Source of the DNA: SAR324 cluster bacterium
GTDB taxonomy: Bacteria > SAR324 > NAC60-12
DNA length: 64,000 nt
Assembly (NCBI GenBank): GCA_029245725.1
Contig: JAQWOT010000324.1
Span: forward strand, 1 to 64,000
Direction: 5' to 3'
Shown here: in pieces, positions 45,861 through 55,940 of the stretch
Numbering within the stretch: position 1 is the first letter of the stretch
Layout of the letters: the number at the start of each line of letters is the position of its first letter
Program-made: the position numbers and the translations under genes
Notes under the pieces: model-generated
What the model was told of the DNA's origin: nothing
Database searches by the model: none
Seen by the model: only the letters and a program-made list of their open reading frames with translations

Positions 45861-47147
45861 CTAGGACGCGTCGGAGGTAGGTTTGATTGTGAAGCTTTGA
45901 ACGTCTGAAATAGCCTGCTGACCGCTGATATTTCGACCTATGACACGCCAAAAGAGCTTGTTCTTCTGACTTGTTTGCATAAGCCCCATTGCCATTCCTG
46001 GCAATTCACCTGTCAGTGGCACCAATTCTTTATCGGCTATCCAGCGGTCTCCCTGCGGTAGGTCGAAGTAAAGACGTGGATCTTCGAATTTGTCATCAAC
46101 CCCAACCTGAATCTTGAATTCAGCAAAGACTAAACTATCCCACTGAAATAGAAATAGTCCGTTTTCATCGAAAACAAAGCTATCCGAAGGGAGGAGCAAC
46201 CGAATATCACTAAGACGGATAGTTTCAGACTCCATTGCATTGTTGTCTTCTTTCAATTCCTTTAACTGGTCGTCAGGATCTACGGTCACAGCAATCTTGT
46301 ATTCGCCAAGTAATTGGTCGGTGGGTGGGATATATTCCAGATCAAAGGTTACTGTCTCTCCGGGCGCAATTACGTCTGCAATGGGATTGGCGATAGTAGT
46401 TCGTCGTCGTGGTTGTCTTTCGTTGTAGTACTCCACCTTGCAAAGTACATTTTGAACAACATCTCCACCTACATTCAGCAAGTTCAGACGCATCCTTAGC
46501 GTCTCACCACGTAGCAGGTGTTCTGGCAATACACTGACACTCTCCCAGCGCAGATCGGGTGGGTCAAATTGAAGTGGCGAAGGCCTCGGAGCTTTGCCAC
46601 TACTTTCCATGACAACTAACTGTTCCTGAGCAGCTGCCAAATCGTCTGGTGTGGCAATGTAAAATTGTCGGTTGACACCCAGATCTGATTCGGCAATTGG
46701 TTTCTCAAATTCTGTGTCCCAGATTCTTGCCGCCACACGATAGCGGCCAGAAGCCTCAAGAATCACATCATGTAGCATTCGAGAAGTTTCGTAAGGGGGG
46801 ATCGTAAAGATTTGCCTTTGGGACTGATCCAATCGATTGCCATCCAATGTCAACAAAACCTCAAGGCCCACACTTCGAACTTCTTCACCAGGGTTGTGGA
46901 CTGTGACTTGAACTAATTGAATATCATTAATCTTAGGACAATATGGATCGTCGACAGACTTGAGGACAATTTCTGGTGACTTGATTACTAAATCTGGACC
47001 GTCAGGAATTGGGCAATTCTTGGACAAAACAATTGACTCTACAATCGGATCTGAGGGACCCTGTGCATTCGGCAGACTCAGAAATCCAATCAAAATATAG
47101 AGGGTAATTAGAATGAAGCTGGATTTCAAAAGCTTGGGAAGTGGCAT
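45861..47147 (-). CDS. Exported protein with CARDB/Ig-like domains
   Basis: 428 residues with a signal peptide (cleavage near PNAQG, about 30). Two Ig-like repeats of CARDB type are visible: about 60-160 (VQVTVHNPGEEVRSVGLEVL) and about 205-315 (MRLNLLNVGGDVVQNVLCKV, then VDPDDQLKELKEDNNAMES, the classic CARDB ending). A third beta domain is at about 325-425. CARDB domains mediate adhesion or assembly outside the cell. Its neighbour is the FliN/SpoA gene, 100 bases upstream on the same strand, but a link to motility is not shown. Confidence 0.72.
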   Translation of the reverse strand: MPLPKLLKSSFILITLYILIGFLSLPNAQGPSDPIVESIVLSKNCPIPDGPDLVIKSPEIVLKSVDDPYCPKINDIQLVQVTVHNPGEEVRSVGLEVLLTLDGNRLDQSQRQIFTIPPYETSRMLHDVILEASGRYRVAARIWDTEFEKPIAESDLGVNRQFYIATPDDLAAAQEQLVVMESSGKAPRPSPLQFDPPDLRWESVSVLPEHLLRGETLRMRLNLLNVGGDVVQNVLCKVEYYNERQPRRRTTIANPIADVIAPGETVTFDLEYIPPTDQLLGEYKIAVTVDPDDQLKELKEDNNAMESETIRLSDIRLLLPSDSFVFDENGLFLFQWDSLVFAEFKIQVGVDDKFEDPRLYFDLPQGDRWIADKELVPLTGELPGMAMGLMQTSQKNKLFWRVIGRNISGQQAISDVQSFTIKPTSDAS

Positions 47148-47247
47148 AGGCTTAGTTTGAACAGTCAGCGTTTGATGGGATTTAATTTCTTACGGTGATT
47201 CAAGAAATACACAAATTCGGTTAATTGTCTGAATTCAGAAAAGTCTT

Positions 47248-47544
47248 TCAGATCCGAGACTGGCTTGGTTTGTCAGTAGGATGGGTAATTTCTGAAATAC
47301 GAACACCATAATGGTCATTGATCACAACAACCTCTCCTCTGGCAATGATTCGGTTATCTATGAAAATTTCCACAGGTTCTCCAATCAATTTTGGAAATGA
47401 CAATACTGTTTTCTTTCGCCAGGTCAGAATTTCTCGTAAAGCTAGGCGTTTTCTAGAAATTTCTACCACTAAACGTTGGGGAACATCGCTCAAAAAATCA
47501 ATAGTATGGCCGGGTTCTATGTTAGGAGGATCATTAGAAGGCAT
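47248..47544 (-). CDS. FliN/SpoA-domain protein (flagellar switch or type III C-ring)
   Basis: 98 residues from ATG 47544 (MPSNDPPNIEPG). The C-terminal about 75 residues form a SpoA domain: VPQRLVVEISRKRLALREIL, GEPVEIFIDNRIIARGEVVV, YGVRISEI, all typical of FliN/YscQ-C. FliN builds the C-ring for motor switching and export. It is found here as an orphan, outside a flagellar operon, with a divergent unknown gene. It might be the main FliN or a specialised paralogue; the window cannot tell, so no gene symbol is given. Confidence 0.82.
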   Translation of the reverse strand: MPSNDPPNIEPGHTIDFLSDVPQRLVVEISRKRLALREILTWRKKTVLSFPKLIGEPVEIFIDNRIIARGEVVVINDHYGVRISEITHPTDKPSQSRI

Positions 47545-47654
47545 GGGAATTCTTGGCAAGCAACAATAAATATTATATAAAGAATCTACGTGATGGATCA
47601 AGCCTAGTCAATCTAGTCTTCAAATGACTAATTCTTGGGGTTCTTAATTCTCTA

Positions 47655-47677
47655 AAGTGTGCAATAATGGCACACTT
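47655..47677. promoter_or_regulatory. Inverted repeat in fliN-like/416-aa intergenic region
   Basis: AAGTGTGC (47655-62) and GCACACTT (47670-77) are perfect 8-base arms separated by AATAATG. It lies between two divergent genes, about 94 bases before the 416-residue gene, so an operator for a dimeric regulator is possible. Only the symmetry supports this. Confidence 0.4.
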
Positions 47678-47709
47678 AATAATGCCAGAGGCTTAATTAA
47701 GACAATTCC

Positions 47710-47727
47710 AGCAGACAACGGTCTGCT
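47710..47727 (+). promoter_or_regulatory. Short hairpin upstream of 416-aa gene
   Basis: AGCAGAC (47710-16), loop AACG, GTCTGCT (47721-27): a perfect 7-bp stem with a four-base loop, 43 bases before the ATG at 47771. It may be a 5'-leader structure of that mRNA or part of the operator region with the repeat at 47655-47677. Confidence 0.4.
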
Positions 47728-47770
47728 ATTTCAAAAATTAGATTGATTCAATTTTGTCAGCAAAGGGGCT

Positions 47771-49021
47771 ATGGCAAAACAACCTAGCGAGAACAAAGAT
47801 ACTCCTAACGTCAACATCTTGAAAATGCAACAGGAGTTGGAAGAGATCGCAAAAGAGGTCCTCGCGATGGAGGGCAAAGGATTTTTTGCAAAGTTAGGAC
47901 TTGGAAGAAAAACGAGAGAGGTTACCCCGGCCACAGGAACTGACATCCTCGAAATTGCTTTTTTACGTGGGGATAAGGAAATCAACAAACTGGTCTCTCA
48001 ATTGTCGGGAGACCCAAAAAACCAAGCAATTCGAATGCAATTGGTTGGACGTGCACTGCAAATGGAAGGCAGACCTCAGCTGGAGGTAGCACGAGCTCTA
48101 TTGATCCACTCCTGTCTACCATTTTATTGGGGTGAAGTCACAGGACCTGCAGTACAGATGCTACTGAGAACTTTCAAACTCTTCCTCGAAAGAATCCTAC
48201 AGATTCACAAAGAGAAGATGATGGCTATTCAGTCAAATGTACTGAAGGGAGTGAATCTCAGTGGAATCGAAGTGAACGAAGATGACATGGAAGACTCGGG
48301 AGTAGGAAACCGAGCTGGAATGATGATGGAAATTAAGATTTGTGAGGGTTTACTTGAAAAGATCAGTGAAGCCAGTGTCACGCTTCAAAATAAAATGGGA
48401 GTATCCCTAAGTAAGTACGAACTGGATTTGGCACTAGGCAAGGGTGGTGGTGGTGGCATGTTTGGTTCAGAAGGCTCAGACATTAATGTTGAACAGGTTC
48501 AAGGAATTGTCACCACCAAAATCATGCACTCTATTGACATGATTAAGCTCATTCCAATGATGAATAGCGCTGGCTTATCACTCGCAGAAAAGATGAAGGA
48601 AATTGAAGATAAGATTCCCTACCCGTGGGTAATGATTGGGCGCCTCAACCAGCAAATGGTGCGTTATCACATTATGCGCATGGAAGCCGGAGACGACCAG
48701 GCACGACCCTTTGTTGCGCCTGCTTTCAATGCCGCAGTCGTTGCGTACCGAAGATCCATGAAAACTGTCTCTCAATCCATGCCCAAAAAACAGGACCTCC
48801 CTGCTCTAGCTGAGTTTGCAAATCTCACTTACTACGGTTACATCAACCGCCAAATTATGAGGCTTGACAAGGAGGGATTGAAAAAGCTGTTACAAGCAGG
48901 AAAAGACGCTGCCGATGCTGCTATGACTGTTGATGAGTCCTACGCACCCATGCAGGCTAGGCTGCTTAGAGCCTGTAATTCAATGGGCATGGGCTTAAGC
49001 GAAGGCGAAACGCAAGAATAA
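47771..49021 (+). CDS. Unrecognised 416-residue cytosolic protein
   Basis: No signal peptide or membrane segment. The N-terminal part is helical (NILKMQQELEEIAKEVLAME), with a basic loop GKGFFAKLGLGRKTREV. A central region about 70-200 is helical, and a glycine-rich hinge (GKGGGGGMFG) at about 225 separates it from a second helical region (SIDMIKLIPMMNSAGLSLAE, and ending CNSMGMGLSEGETQE). Composition and codon use look like a genuine, well-expressed protein, but I recognise no family. Divergent from the FliN-like gene across 226 bases holding two inverted repeats; its 3' end is 3 bases from the end of carB. Confidence 0.75.
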   Translation: MAKQPSENKDTPNVNILKMQQELEEIAKEVLAMEGKGFFAKLGLGRKTREVTPATGTDILEIAFLRGDKEINKLVSQLSGDPKNQAIRMQLVGRALQMEGRPQLEVARALLIHSCLPFYWGEVTGPAVQMLLRTFKLFLERILQIHKEKMMAIQSNVLKGVNLSGIEVNEDDMEDSGVGNRAGMMMEIKICEGLLEKISEASVTLQNKMGVSLSKYELDLALGKGGGGGMFGSEGSDINVEQVQGIVTTKIMHSIDMIKLIPMMNSAGLSLAEKMKEIEDKIPYPWVMIGRLNQQMVRYHIMRMEAGDDQARPFVAPAFNAAVVAYRRSMKTVSQSMPKKQDLPALAEFANLTYYGYINRQIMRLDKEGLKKLLQAGKDAADAAMTVDESYAPMQARLLRACNSMGMGLSEGETQE

Positions 49022-49024
49022 TCT

Positions 49025-52000
49025 CTAAGTACTCTTGGCCACAGGAAATGGAAGAGGCTGATAGCTCAAATTCTCCAAAGATCTTAACTGATGGAGAGAT
49101 TTTGAGAATTGCACTGCTGCTTCAGAAGTTGTGAAATAGGGAAGGTTGTACACCAATACAAGTCGGCGAATGTGGCGTGCACCAACAGCCCTTTTTCTAC
49201 GGCGGGTCGTATTGATAAGCAATGCAACTTCTTTCCTCAGAATATATTCGATGATATTGCCCTCCTCACTAATATCCATAGATGTGATTTGGATTCGTTG
49301 CACACCTTGGTCCTTCAAAACTTGGAAGGTTCCTCTAGTGGACAGGATCTCATAACCCATTTCTTCTAGCATCTTAGCAACTATTACCATCTTGGGCTTG
49401 TCTTCGTCCATCACCCCTATGAACACATAAGGTCTGTTTAAGCTGTCCTCAAAAACGGCCATTTGTGCTTTCAAAAACGCCTCCTCGAAGTTAGTTCCCC
49501 TGCCCATTACCTCACCAGTCGAGAGCATTTCTGGACCTAGAGTCGTATCAGATCCTGTAAAACGCATAAATGGAAAGACCGTTTCCTTGACCGCATAATC
49601 TGTTAGAGCATGATACTCAAAACCAAGGGAAGAGAGCTTTTCTCCGAGCATCAATCTAGTTGCATACTTGGCAAGGGGAACCCCAGTTGCCTTGCTAACA
49701 AAAGGAACCGTTCTAGAAGCACGTGGATTCACCTCAATGACGTAAATATCTTTGCCTTTAACTGCGAATTGAACATTTATGAGCCCGCAAACTTTAAGTT
49801 CTTGAGCCATCGATTTCGCCTGTATGCAAAGCTCTTCCAAGATATCTTGCCTAAGCCCAAATGGTGGAAGTGAGCACGCACTATCTCCAGAATGAATTCC
49901 TGCCCGTTCAATGTGTTCCATAATCCCAGCGACTTCTGCTTTCTCTCCATCTCCCAAAAGATCAACATCAATTTCAACTGCATTGCTCAGGAATTGGTCA
50001 ATCAAGACTGGATGATCTGGTGAAACTTTAATGGCTTCAGCAAAAAATTCTTCTAAGCGATCCTCGCTCTCAACGACCACCATAGCTCTTCCACCCAATA
50101 CATATGAAGGTCGAACTAAAATTGGATATCCGATACGATCTGCTATCTTGCGAGCCTCTTCCAACGACCTAGCTGTGCCATTCGCTGGTTGTTGCAGTCC
50201 AAGCTTAATGATCATTGCTGCAAAAAGTTCTCGGTCTTCTGCTCGGTCAATACTCTCAAAATCAGTTCCTAATAGCTGCACACCAGCGGCATGTAGCGGC
50301 TTTGCCAACTTTAATGGAGTTTGTCCCCCTAGTTGTACGATCACCCCAATAGGCTTCTCCAGTTCGATAACATGCATGACATCTTCGAAGGTGAGGGGCT
50401 CAAAATAAAGTCTATCTGAGGTATCATAATCTGTACTTACCGTTTCAGGATTACAGTTGTACATAATGGCTTCATATCCATATTCGCGAACTGCCAGAGC
50501 TGCATGGACACAACAGTAGTCAAACTCGATACCCTGACCAATCCGATTTGGACCACTCCCCAAAATCAATACTTTAGGCCGATCCGTTGGGATGGATTCG
50601 TTTTCCTGAGCATATGTAGAATAGAAATATGGAGTCTCCGAAGGAAATTCAGCCGCACAAGTGTCTACCATCTTGAAAACGGGACGCAATCCCTGTGATC
50701 TTCTAAGTTCAGCAACCTCAGCTTCAGGTACTTGGAATTTTTTCGCCAGCAAGGCATCTGAAAAACCCAAGGACTTCCATCGACGTAAATCTGTTTGTGT
50801 AACTTGATCAACGCTTTGCCGAGCTATTTTGATTTCTTCCTGAATCAAACTCTGCATCTGCATTAGAAACCAAGGGTCAATGAAAGTTTTTTGGTGTAGA
50901 CGCTCAACACTCCATCCAGCTCTCAGCGCATCAGCCACATACCATAAGCGCTGGCTTGTGACGCAAGAGAGTTCTTCCTCCAAAACCTCATCAAGATCTC
51001 GATCTTTTGGGTAAATTTGTGGATCTAATCCAATATGGCCTGTTTCCAAAGATCGAAGTGCTTTCTGTAATGATTCCCGGAAGGTACTACCAATTGCCAT
51101 TGCTTCGCCAACGGATTTCATTTGGGTTCCCAAACGCGGATCCGAAAGAGGGAATTTTTCGAAGGTAAAGCGGGGAATTTTTGTAACCACATAGTCGATA
51201 GATGGCTCAAATGAAGCAGGAGTTTTCTTTGTGATATCATTGGGAATTTCATCCAATGTGTAGCCTACTGCCAGTTTGGCTGCAATCTTGGCAATCGGGA
51301 ATCCTGTAGCTTTAGAGGCAAGTGCAGAACTTCTCGATACTCGAGGGTTCATCTCAATGACCATAACCTGGCCATCTCTTGGATTAACTGCAAACTGGAC
51401 ATTTGAGCCACCAGTATCAACTCCAACCTCACGCATGATCTGAAAAGACATGTCACGGAGTTGCTGGTATTCAACATCAGTAAGAGTCTGAGAAGGAGCC
51501 ACCGTGATACTATCCCCAGTGTGAACACCCATTGGATCAAAATTTTCAATGGAGCAGATGATGACGCAATTATTACTGTGGTCCCTCATTACTTCCATCT
51601 CGAATTCTTTCCAGCCGAGAATGGACTGCTCAACAAGAATTTCCTGTGTAGGTGAAGCCGATAATCCGTTAGTGGCAATCTGAATTAGTTCTTCCTGATC
51701 GTTTGCTACTCCACCTCCTTCTCCCCCTAAGGTGAAAGATGGCCTTATGATCAAAGGATAATCAATCTGCTCTGCAACATCCAAAGCCTCTGCAACCGAG
51801 TGAACAACACGACTCAGTGGCATTGGAATGCCTAGTTTTTCCATAGAAACCCTAAAGAGTTCGCGATTCTCCGCCTTTTGGATGGCCTCTATGTCCGCAC
51901 CAATTAATTCCACCTCATATTTTTTAAGAATCCCCGCTTCATCCAACTTCATAGCCATGTTCAAAGCTGTCTGCCCACCCATTGTTGGCAAAAGGGCGTC

Positions 52001-52249
52001 TGGGCGTTCTTGCGAGATGATTCGCTCCAAGACAGGTAATCGGATTGGCTCAATGTAAGTTGCATCAACAAGCCCGGGATCAGTCATAATTGTAGCCGGA
52101 TTGCTGTTGACCAAGATCACCCGAAATCCTTCTTCCTTGAGGGCTTTGCAGGCTTGCGTGCCACTGTAGTCAAACTCACAGGCTTGACCAATCACGATAG
52201 GGCCAGAGCCAATCAGCAGGATGGAGGAGATATCGTTTCTTCGAGGCAT
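49025..52249 (-). CDS. carB: Carbamoyl-phosphate synthase large subunit
   Basis: 1074 residues, the normal size. It makes carbamoyl phosphate from bicarbonate, ammonia (from CarA) and two ATP for pyrimidine and arginine synthesis. Both ATP-grasp halves are complete: the first begins [20 protein letters not shown] and holds [16 protein letters not shown]; the second begins [20 protein letters not shown] with [15 protein letters not shown]. The C-terminal MGS-like regulatory domain (about 940-1060) is present. carA is not adjacent. The gene is separated by 186 bases from the upstream lipoprotein gene and probably has its own promoter there, though none is clear. Confidence 0.97.
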   Translation of the reverse strand: MPRRNDISSILLIGSGPIVIGQACEFDYSGTQACKALKEEGFRVILVNSNPATIMTDPGLVDATYIEPIRLPVLERIISQERPDALLPTMGGQTALNMAMKLDEAGILKKYEVELIGADIEAIQKAENRELFRVSMEKLGIPMPLSRVVHSVAEALDVAEQIDYPLIIRPSFTLGGEGGGVANDQEELIQIATNGLSASPTQEILVEQSILGWKEFEMEVMRDHSNNCVIICSIENFDPMGVHTGDSITVAPSQTLTDVEYQQLRDMSFQIMREVGVDTGGSNVQFAVNPRDGQVMVIEMNPRVSRSSALASKATGFPIAKIAAKLAVGYTLDEIPNDITKKTPASFEPSIDYVVTKIPRFTFEKFPLSDPRLGTQMKSVGEAMAIGSTFRESLQKALRSLETGHIGLDPQIYPKDRDLDEVLEEELSCVTSQRLWYVADALRAGWSVERLHQKTFIDPWFLMQMQSLIQEEIKIARQSVDQVTQTDLRRWKSLGFSDALLAKKFQVPEAEVAELRRSQGLRPVFKMVDTCAAEFPSETPYFYSTYAQENESIPTDRPKVLILGSGPNRIGQGIEFDYCCVHAALAVREYGYEAIMYNCNPETVSTDYDTSDRLYFEPLTFEDVMHVIELEKPIGVIVQLGGQTPLKLAKPLHAAGVQLLGTDFESIDRAEDRELFAAMIIKLGLQQPANGTARSLEEARKIADRIGYPILVRPSYVLGGRAMVVVESEDRLEEFFAEAIKVSPDHPVLIDQFLSNAVEIDVDLLGDGEKAEVAGIMEHIERAGIHSGDSACSLPPFGLRQDILEELCIQAKSMAQELKVCGLINVQFAVKGKDIYVIEVNPRASRTVPFVSKATGVPLAKYATRLMLGEKLSSLGFEYHALTDYAVKETVFPFMRFTGSDTTLGPEMLSTGEVMGRGTNFEEAFLKAQMAVFEDSLNRPYVFIGVMDEDKPKMVIVAKMLEEMGYEILSTRGTFQVLKDQGVQRIQITSMDISEEGNIIEYILRKEVALLINTTRRRKRAVGARHIRRLVLVYNLPYFTTSEAAVQFSKSLHQLRSLENLSYQPLPFPVAKST

Positions 52250-52409
52250 AATTCGGCCCTAGCTACTCAGCTTTAATTTTGGAGTAGATTTTAAATCAGT
52301 GTTGATTCAGTGAGGCAGGCAGGTATTGGAATGAAACTCTAGGTTTTGTTCCGAAGACAAGTGGAATAACCATCACTTGAACCTTGGAAGATTGTCAGGA
52401 AGCACACAG

Positions 52410-52421
52410 GACTTGCAAGTC
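52410..52421. promoter_or_regulatory. Perfect 12-base palindrome upstream of carB
   Basis: GACTTGCAAGTC is fully symmetric and lies 160 bases before the carB start and 15 bases after the end of the lipoprotein gene. On the plus strand it is followed by TTTT. It could be an operator half-site pair or the core of a terminator. Weak on its own. Confidence 0.25.
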
Positions 52422-52435
52422 TTTTAAGAATTGCA

Positions 52436-53635
52436 CTAGTTGACTCGATTCAGAGCCTCCTCATAAAGGTCTTCACTGTCCCGACGATTCGCTGATTCAT
52501 AAAATGTTCGGGCCTGTTGTCTTTGTCCAAGCGCTTCATACGCCAAACCTAAGTTGTAATCATCGGATGCTGTTCTATCTTTGCGTCCCTGCAAGTAAGT
52601 GACTGCCTCTTCATACGCGTTACCTTGCAGCAAGGTAATGCTGACTTCGTCACCATCGTCATCAATACTCATATCAGCTTTTCTAAAAGTGGGGACAACT
52701 TGGGAAACATATTCCCGAGCAATTTGTTCCGTCAGCCGATATTGCAGATCCAGATTGGATAGAGGGATCCTGCTATCACGCCTTAGATTGTACCCCTGTG
52801 CTAGGTATTGCTCGTAGTTTTCCGAAATCATCCTAGTTTTGTCAGCTTCGTTTAAAAATCGTTCAGTCAGATTTTCATCCTCCTGAAAGTTTTTAGTAAT
52901 CCAAACTCTAACGTTATCAGGCAAGTGGGACGTTTCACTTTTCCCGCCCCATTTCCGAACATAAAAGGCCTGTAAAGTTTGAGGAGGGATAAGTTCTGCT
53001 CCATTGCTCTGACGATTGAGACTAACACGAACCTCAAGGGCTCCCATCAATTCAACATAGGGCGTATTCTCCTCGATTCCACCCACAAGTCGTTCTGCAC
53101 CAAAAACAGCACCACGGGCCAAAAGCTGCTGTTCAATCGGCAGGGCCTCATTGAAAACTGTTACGAAATAAGGGACAGACTCTTTGCTTTCCTTGCGAAT
53201 TTGCGAATAACGGACTAATGCAGAGATGACCACTACTCGATTTGGGGCAGGAATGACACCACCGTAGCCTTTCACGTCTTCGCTAGTATTCAACAATCTC
53301 AGAGAGGAATTTTTAGAGAAATTTTTAATGACTTGTAATCGGAAGAGTTCAGCTACTTGTTCACTTGATTGATCAGCTTCAAAAGAAAGCACACTAGGAG
53401 ACAAATGGGGAGTCCCTTCTGCCTCCACTGGTAATGATATTTTTACTAACGGTTGACCTTTAAACGAGCCTACTTTCAGAGCATCTATTTCATTGAGTTG
53501 AAATTTTGGACTTTGTGCAACCACAAACTCGATTTGTGGACGCTGACTAAAAAAGGAGCAGGACACCTGGCTTGCAGCAAAAAACATTAACCATGCAATT
53601 AGAAACAAATTTGAACAGATCATCCCAGAACTCAA
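52436..53635 (-). CDS. Exported TPR-containing protein, relative of the next gene
   Basis: 399 residues. N-terminal signal with FFAASQVSCSFF, a possible lipobox (VSC) at about residue 26. The middle is alpha/beta (RVVVISALVRYSQI, YVELMGALEVRVSLN), and the C terminus carries a TPR pair (SDDYNLGLAYEALGQRQQAR). The C-terminal pattern of acidic Asp-Gly-Asp-Glu, LLQGNAYEEAVTYLQ, then TPR is shared with the adjacent gene at 53636, so the two are probable tandem paralogues. The first base after this gene's start abuts that gene's stop. Function unknown. Confidence 0.72.
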   Translation of the reverse strand: MSSGMICSNLFLIAWLMFFAASQVSCSFFSQRPQIEFVVAQSPKFQLNEIDALKVGSFKGQPLVKISLPVEAEGTPHLSPSVLSFEADQSSEQVAELFRLQVIKNFSKNSSLRLLNTSEDVKGYGGVIPAPNRVVVISALVRYSQIRKESKESVPYFVTVFNEALPIEQQLLARGAVFGAERLVGGIEENTPYVELMGALEVRVSLNRQSNGAELIPPQTLQAFYVRKWGGKSETSHLPDNVRVWITKNFQEDENLTERFLNEADKTRMISENYEQYLAQGYNLRRDSRIPLSNLDLQYRLTEQIAREYVSQVVPTFRKADMSIDDDGDEVSITLLQGNAYEEAVTYLQGRKDRTASDDYNLGLAYEALGQRQQARTFYESANRRDSEDLYEEALNRVN

Positions 53636-54790
53636 TTAAAGCTTTCTACTCTGAATTTGTGAACGAAGCTTAGGAAATTGACGCTGTAAATTTTCGATTC
53701 TGCCAATCCCTTGGGCATACATTAGGTTTGTGTCATCAATTTGGTGAGCCGCACGGAAATTGAGAAGTGCTAATCCATAATCGCCAAGAGCCTCAAAACA
53801 AAGACCAAGATTATAGAGATCTTCTGAATTGGGATCATTAGCTGTCTGCCTCTGAAGCCTCTGCAAAGCAGACTCATATGCCCCCCCTAATATCAAAAGT
53901 CGGGCTTGTTCATCTCCATCTTCAGCAATGGGATATTCAACTGTCGATTGACTTACAGAAACTCGCCTCACAAAATCAGCCCCCACTGAAGCCACCATTT
54001 CTCCAACCATTACAGATAATGGTGGCAAAACCTCTGAAGTACTTGTAACCGACTGATCATCACCTTGATCTTCCACAAATTCTTGGAGCAAACTCATTCC
54101 TTCTTCAGCTTGGTCCACAATTCCACCGGGGCTTCCACCCACTCGCTGGGCAAATCTTCTGTGCACTACATCGGCAGCCACAATTTCAGCAGGTTGTAAT
54201 CGAACGAGTTTAAGCTCCACTATCAAACTTCCACTCAGTTGTTTGTAGGGCCACCAGACTAGTTGTTGAACAGTTAACTTTTCTGCTGGAATTTTTTGTC
54301 GTGAATTAGCAGGTGTAAAATATTTCAGAGAAATTTTTTGAAGATCGACTCCGTCCAGTCTCTCTGATGTCAGCCAAATCTTTCCACTCAAGACCGCATC
54401 CACATCTCGAGTTTTATAACCTTGAGTTGCGATCATTTGCTGTAGAGCTACATCATTCTCAAGACTAGAAAACTCGTCAGTCAGTAAAACCTCAAAAAAA
54501 GGGACCTTGGTTAATTGATTGGTAATTCGAGCTCGAATATTTTGTGACAGAATTTGACGTTCTTCATCAGTCAGATTTGCTGATTTTTTGAACCAATCAC
54601 CCCCTCTTTCCGTAACAAAATCTTCTTGAATAACTCCAACCTCAAAAGCACCAATGGCAATTCGTTGAATATCTGAAGTATCAATTTCAGCTGGCTGAAG
54701 AATCTGAAGGCTTGTTTTCTCAGAGCATGCTGACAAAAGAATTAGTAATAAGATCCAACTGATTTTTCTGAGCCTTAATTCACAATTCAT
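53636..54790 (-). CDS. TPR-containing lipoprotein
   Basis: 384 residues from ATG 54790 (MNCELRLRKISWILLLILL) with lipobox LSAC; 14 more codons upstream are open but would spoil the signal. About 35-260 is an alpha/beta domain with IQRIAIGAFEVG near its start and VDAVLSGKIWL, as in outer-membrane lipoproteins of the CsgG/DUF-type fold (weak). The C terminus shares LLILGGAYESALQRLQ and SEDLYNLGLCFEALGDYGLA with its downstream neighbour. Probably an envelope assembly factor pair; the evidence is only domain shape. Confidence 0.75.
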   Translation of the reverse strand: MNCELRLRKISWILLLILLSACSEKTSLQILQPAEIDTSDIQRIAIGAFEVGVIQEDFVTERGGDWFKKSANLTDEERQILSQNIRARITNQLTKVPFFEVLLTDEFSSLENDVALQQMIATQGYKTRDVDAVLSGKIWLTSERLDGVDLQKISLKYFTPANSRQKIPAEKLTVQQLVWWPYKQLSGSLIVELKLVRLQPAEIVAADVVHRRFAQRVGGSPGGIVDQAEEGMSLLQEFVEDQGDDQSVTSTSEVLPPLSVMVGEMVASVGADFVRRVSVSQSTVEYPIAEDGDEQARLLILGGAYESALQRLQRQTANDPNSEDLYNLGLCFEALGDYGLALLNFRAAHQIDDTNLMYAQGIGRIENLQRQFPKLRSQIQSRKL

Positions 54791-54854
54791 TTTTGATAAA
54801 TATCTTAAATTTAAAGGTAGTGAGATTGTCATGAATGAAAGGGATTAGCATGAA

Positions 54855-55907
54855 CTACTCTCTCACCTTTGGCAACAGTAACTGAGCGGCATCCCAGACT
54901 TTCTGAGTCGAAATGGAATACATACAGATCTGCTGTTCTCTGTTCTTACATGTGCCTTTCCCTGTTCTGGAACATGGACGACAGCGCAATGCCAAATCAG
55001 TCTCGATTAACATACTTTGTGCTAACATGGGAGCGTAACCAAATTCTTTCACGGTAGGACCAAATACTGCGATTGATGGGGTCCCCATTGCTTCTGCAAG
55101 ATGGACTATGGAGGTGTCGTTAGCGATTACTGCATTGGCCATTTCAAGAAGTGCGGCTGATTGGAGAATAGTAAAAATCCCTGCAGCAGAGAAAACGTCT
55201 TGGGAACCCTTAAAATACTCTGCCAATTCTTCTGTTTCACTTTCCCCACTGGCACCGACCAATACTACCGAGACTCCTGACTGAATTATTCTCTCAATCA
55301 GTTGCTTAAAATTCTGTATCGGCCAGCATTTGAGAAGAAAAGATGCCGAGGCACCAATGCAGATAAATGACTTGTCCTGCAGACCATTTTGGTTCAGCCA
55401 AGCCTCCACACAGTTTTTGTCTGCTGCGCGTGGAAACAATTCTGTCTTGGTCAACAGCTTACCTGAGTGATGACGTTGTAACGGTTCAAGCCACTGTTCC
55501 CGTTGTGATCTTCCATTGAAAAACTGCCCCCAGCCAAATCTAATTTGAAGTTCACGAGCTAGCGTTCGCTTCTCAATCAACCAATGTTCTAGTTTTGGAA
55601 CATGACACTTCAGTTGCCAACCAATCCAACGACTGCGCAAAGAGTTGTGGATATCATAGATTAGATCGAATTTTTGCAGACGCAGTTGATCTATAAGCTC
55701 TTTTAGATCGTTACGGGTCTCTTTTCGATGATGGTAGATGATTTCGTCAAGATGTGGATTATTTTCCAGGACTCGACCAAATCCCTCTGAGGTCAGAAGT
55801 GTTAATCGGGAGTCAGGATATACTTTGCGGAGTTCACGATAGATTGGAGTCGTCAACACCAAGTCTCCCAATGAACTAAAGCGAATTAGCAGGATATTGC
55901 TAAACAC
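54855..55907 (-). CDS. Glycosyltransferase family 9 (heptosyltransferase-like)
   Basis: 350 residues with the GT9 pattern: ILLIRFSSLGDLVLTTPIYR at the N terminus, FDLIYDIHNSLRSRWIG, CIGASASFLLKCWPIQNFKQ at the second Rossmann domain, and ANDTSIVHLAEAMGTPSIAVFGPT for nucleotide-sugar binding. The family adds heptose or related sugars to the LPS inner core at the inner-membrane face. A late CRPCSRTGKGTCKN with three cysteines is seen in several GT9 members. It supports an LPS-bearing Gram-negative host. Confidence 0.92.
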   Translation of the reverse strand: MFSNILLIRFSSLGDLVLTTPIYRELRKVYPDSRLTLLTSEGFGRVLENNPHLDEIIYHHRKETRNDLKELIDQLRLQKFDLIYDIHNSLRSRWIGWQLKCHVPKLEHWLIEKRTLARELQIRFGWGQFFNGRSQREQWLEPLQRHHSGKLLTKTELFPRAADKNCVEAWLNQNGLQDKSFICIGASASFLLKCWPIQNFKQLIERIIQSGVSVVLVGASGESETEELAEYFKGSQDVFSAAGIFTILQSAALLEMANAVIANDTSIVHLAEAMGTPSIAVFGPTVKEFGYAPMLAQSMLIETDLALRCRPCSRTGKGTCKNREQQICMYSISTQKVWDAAQLLLPKVRE

Positions 55908-55940
55908 AAGGCGTGGGTCTAATAATGAAGCGGCTGATTA

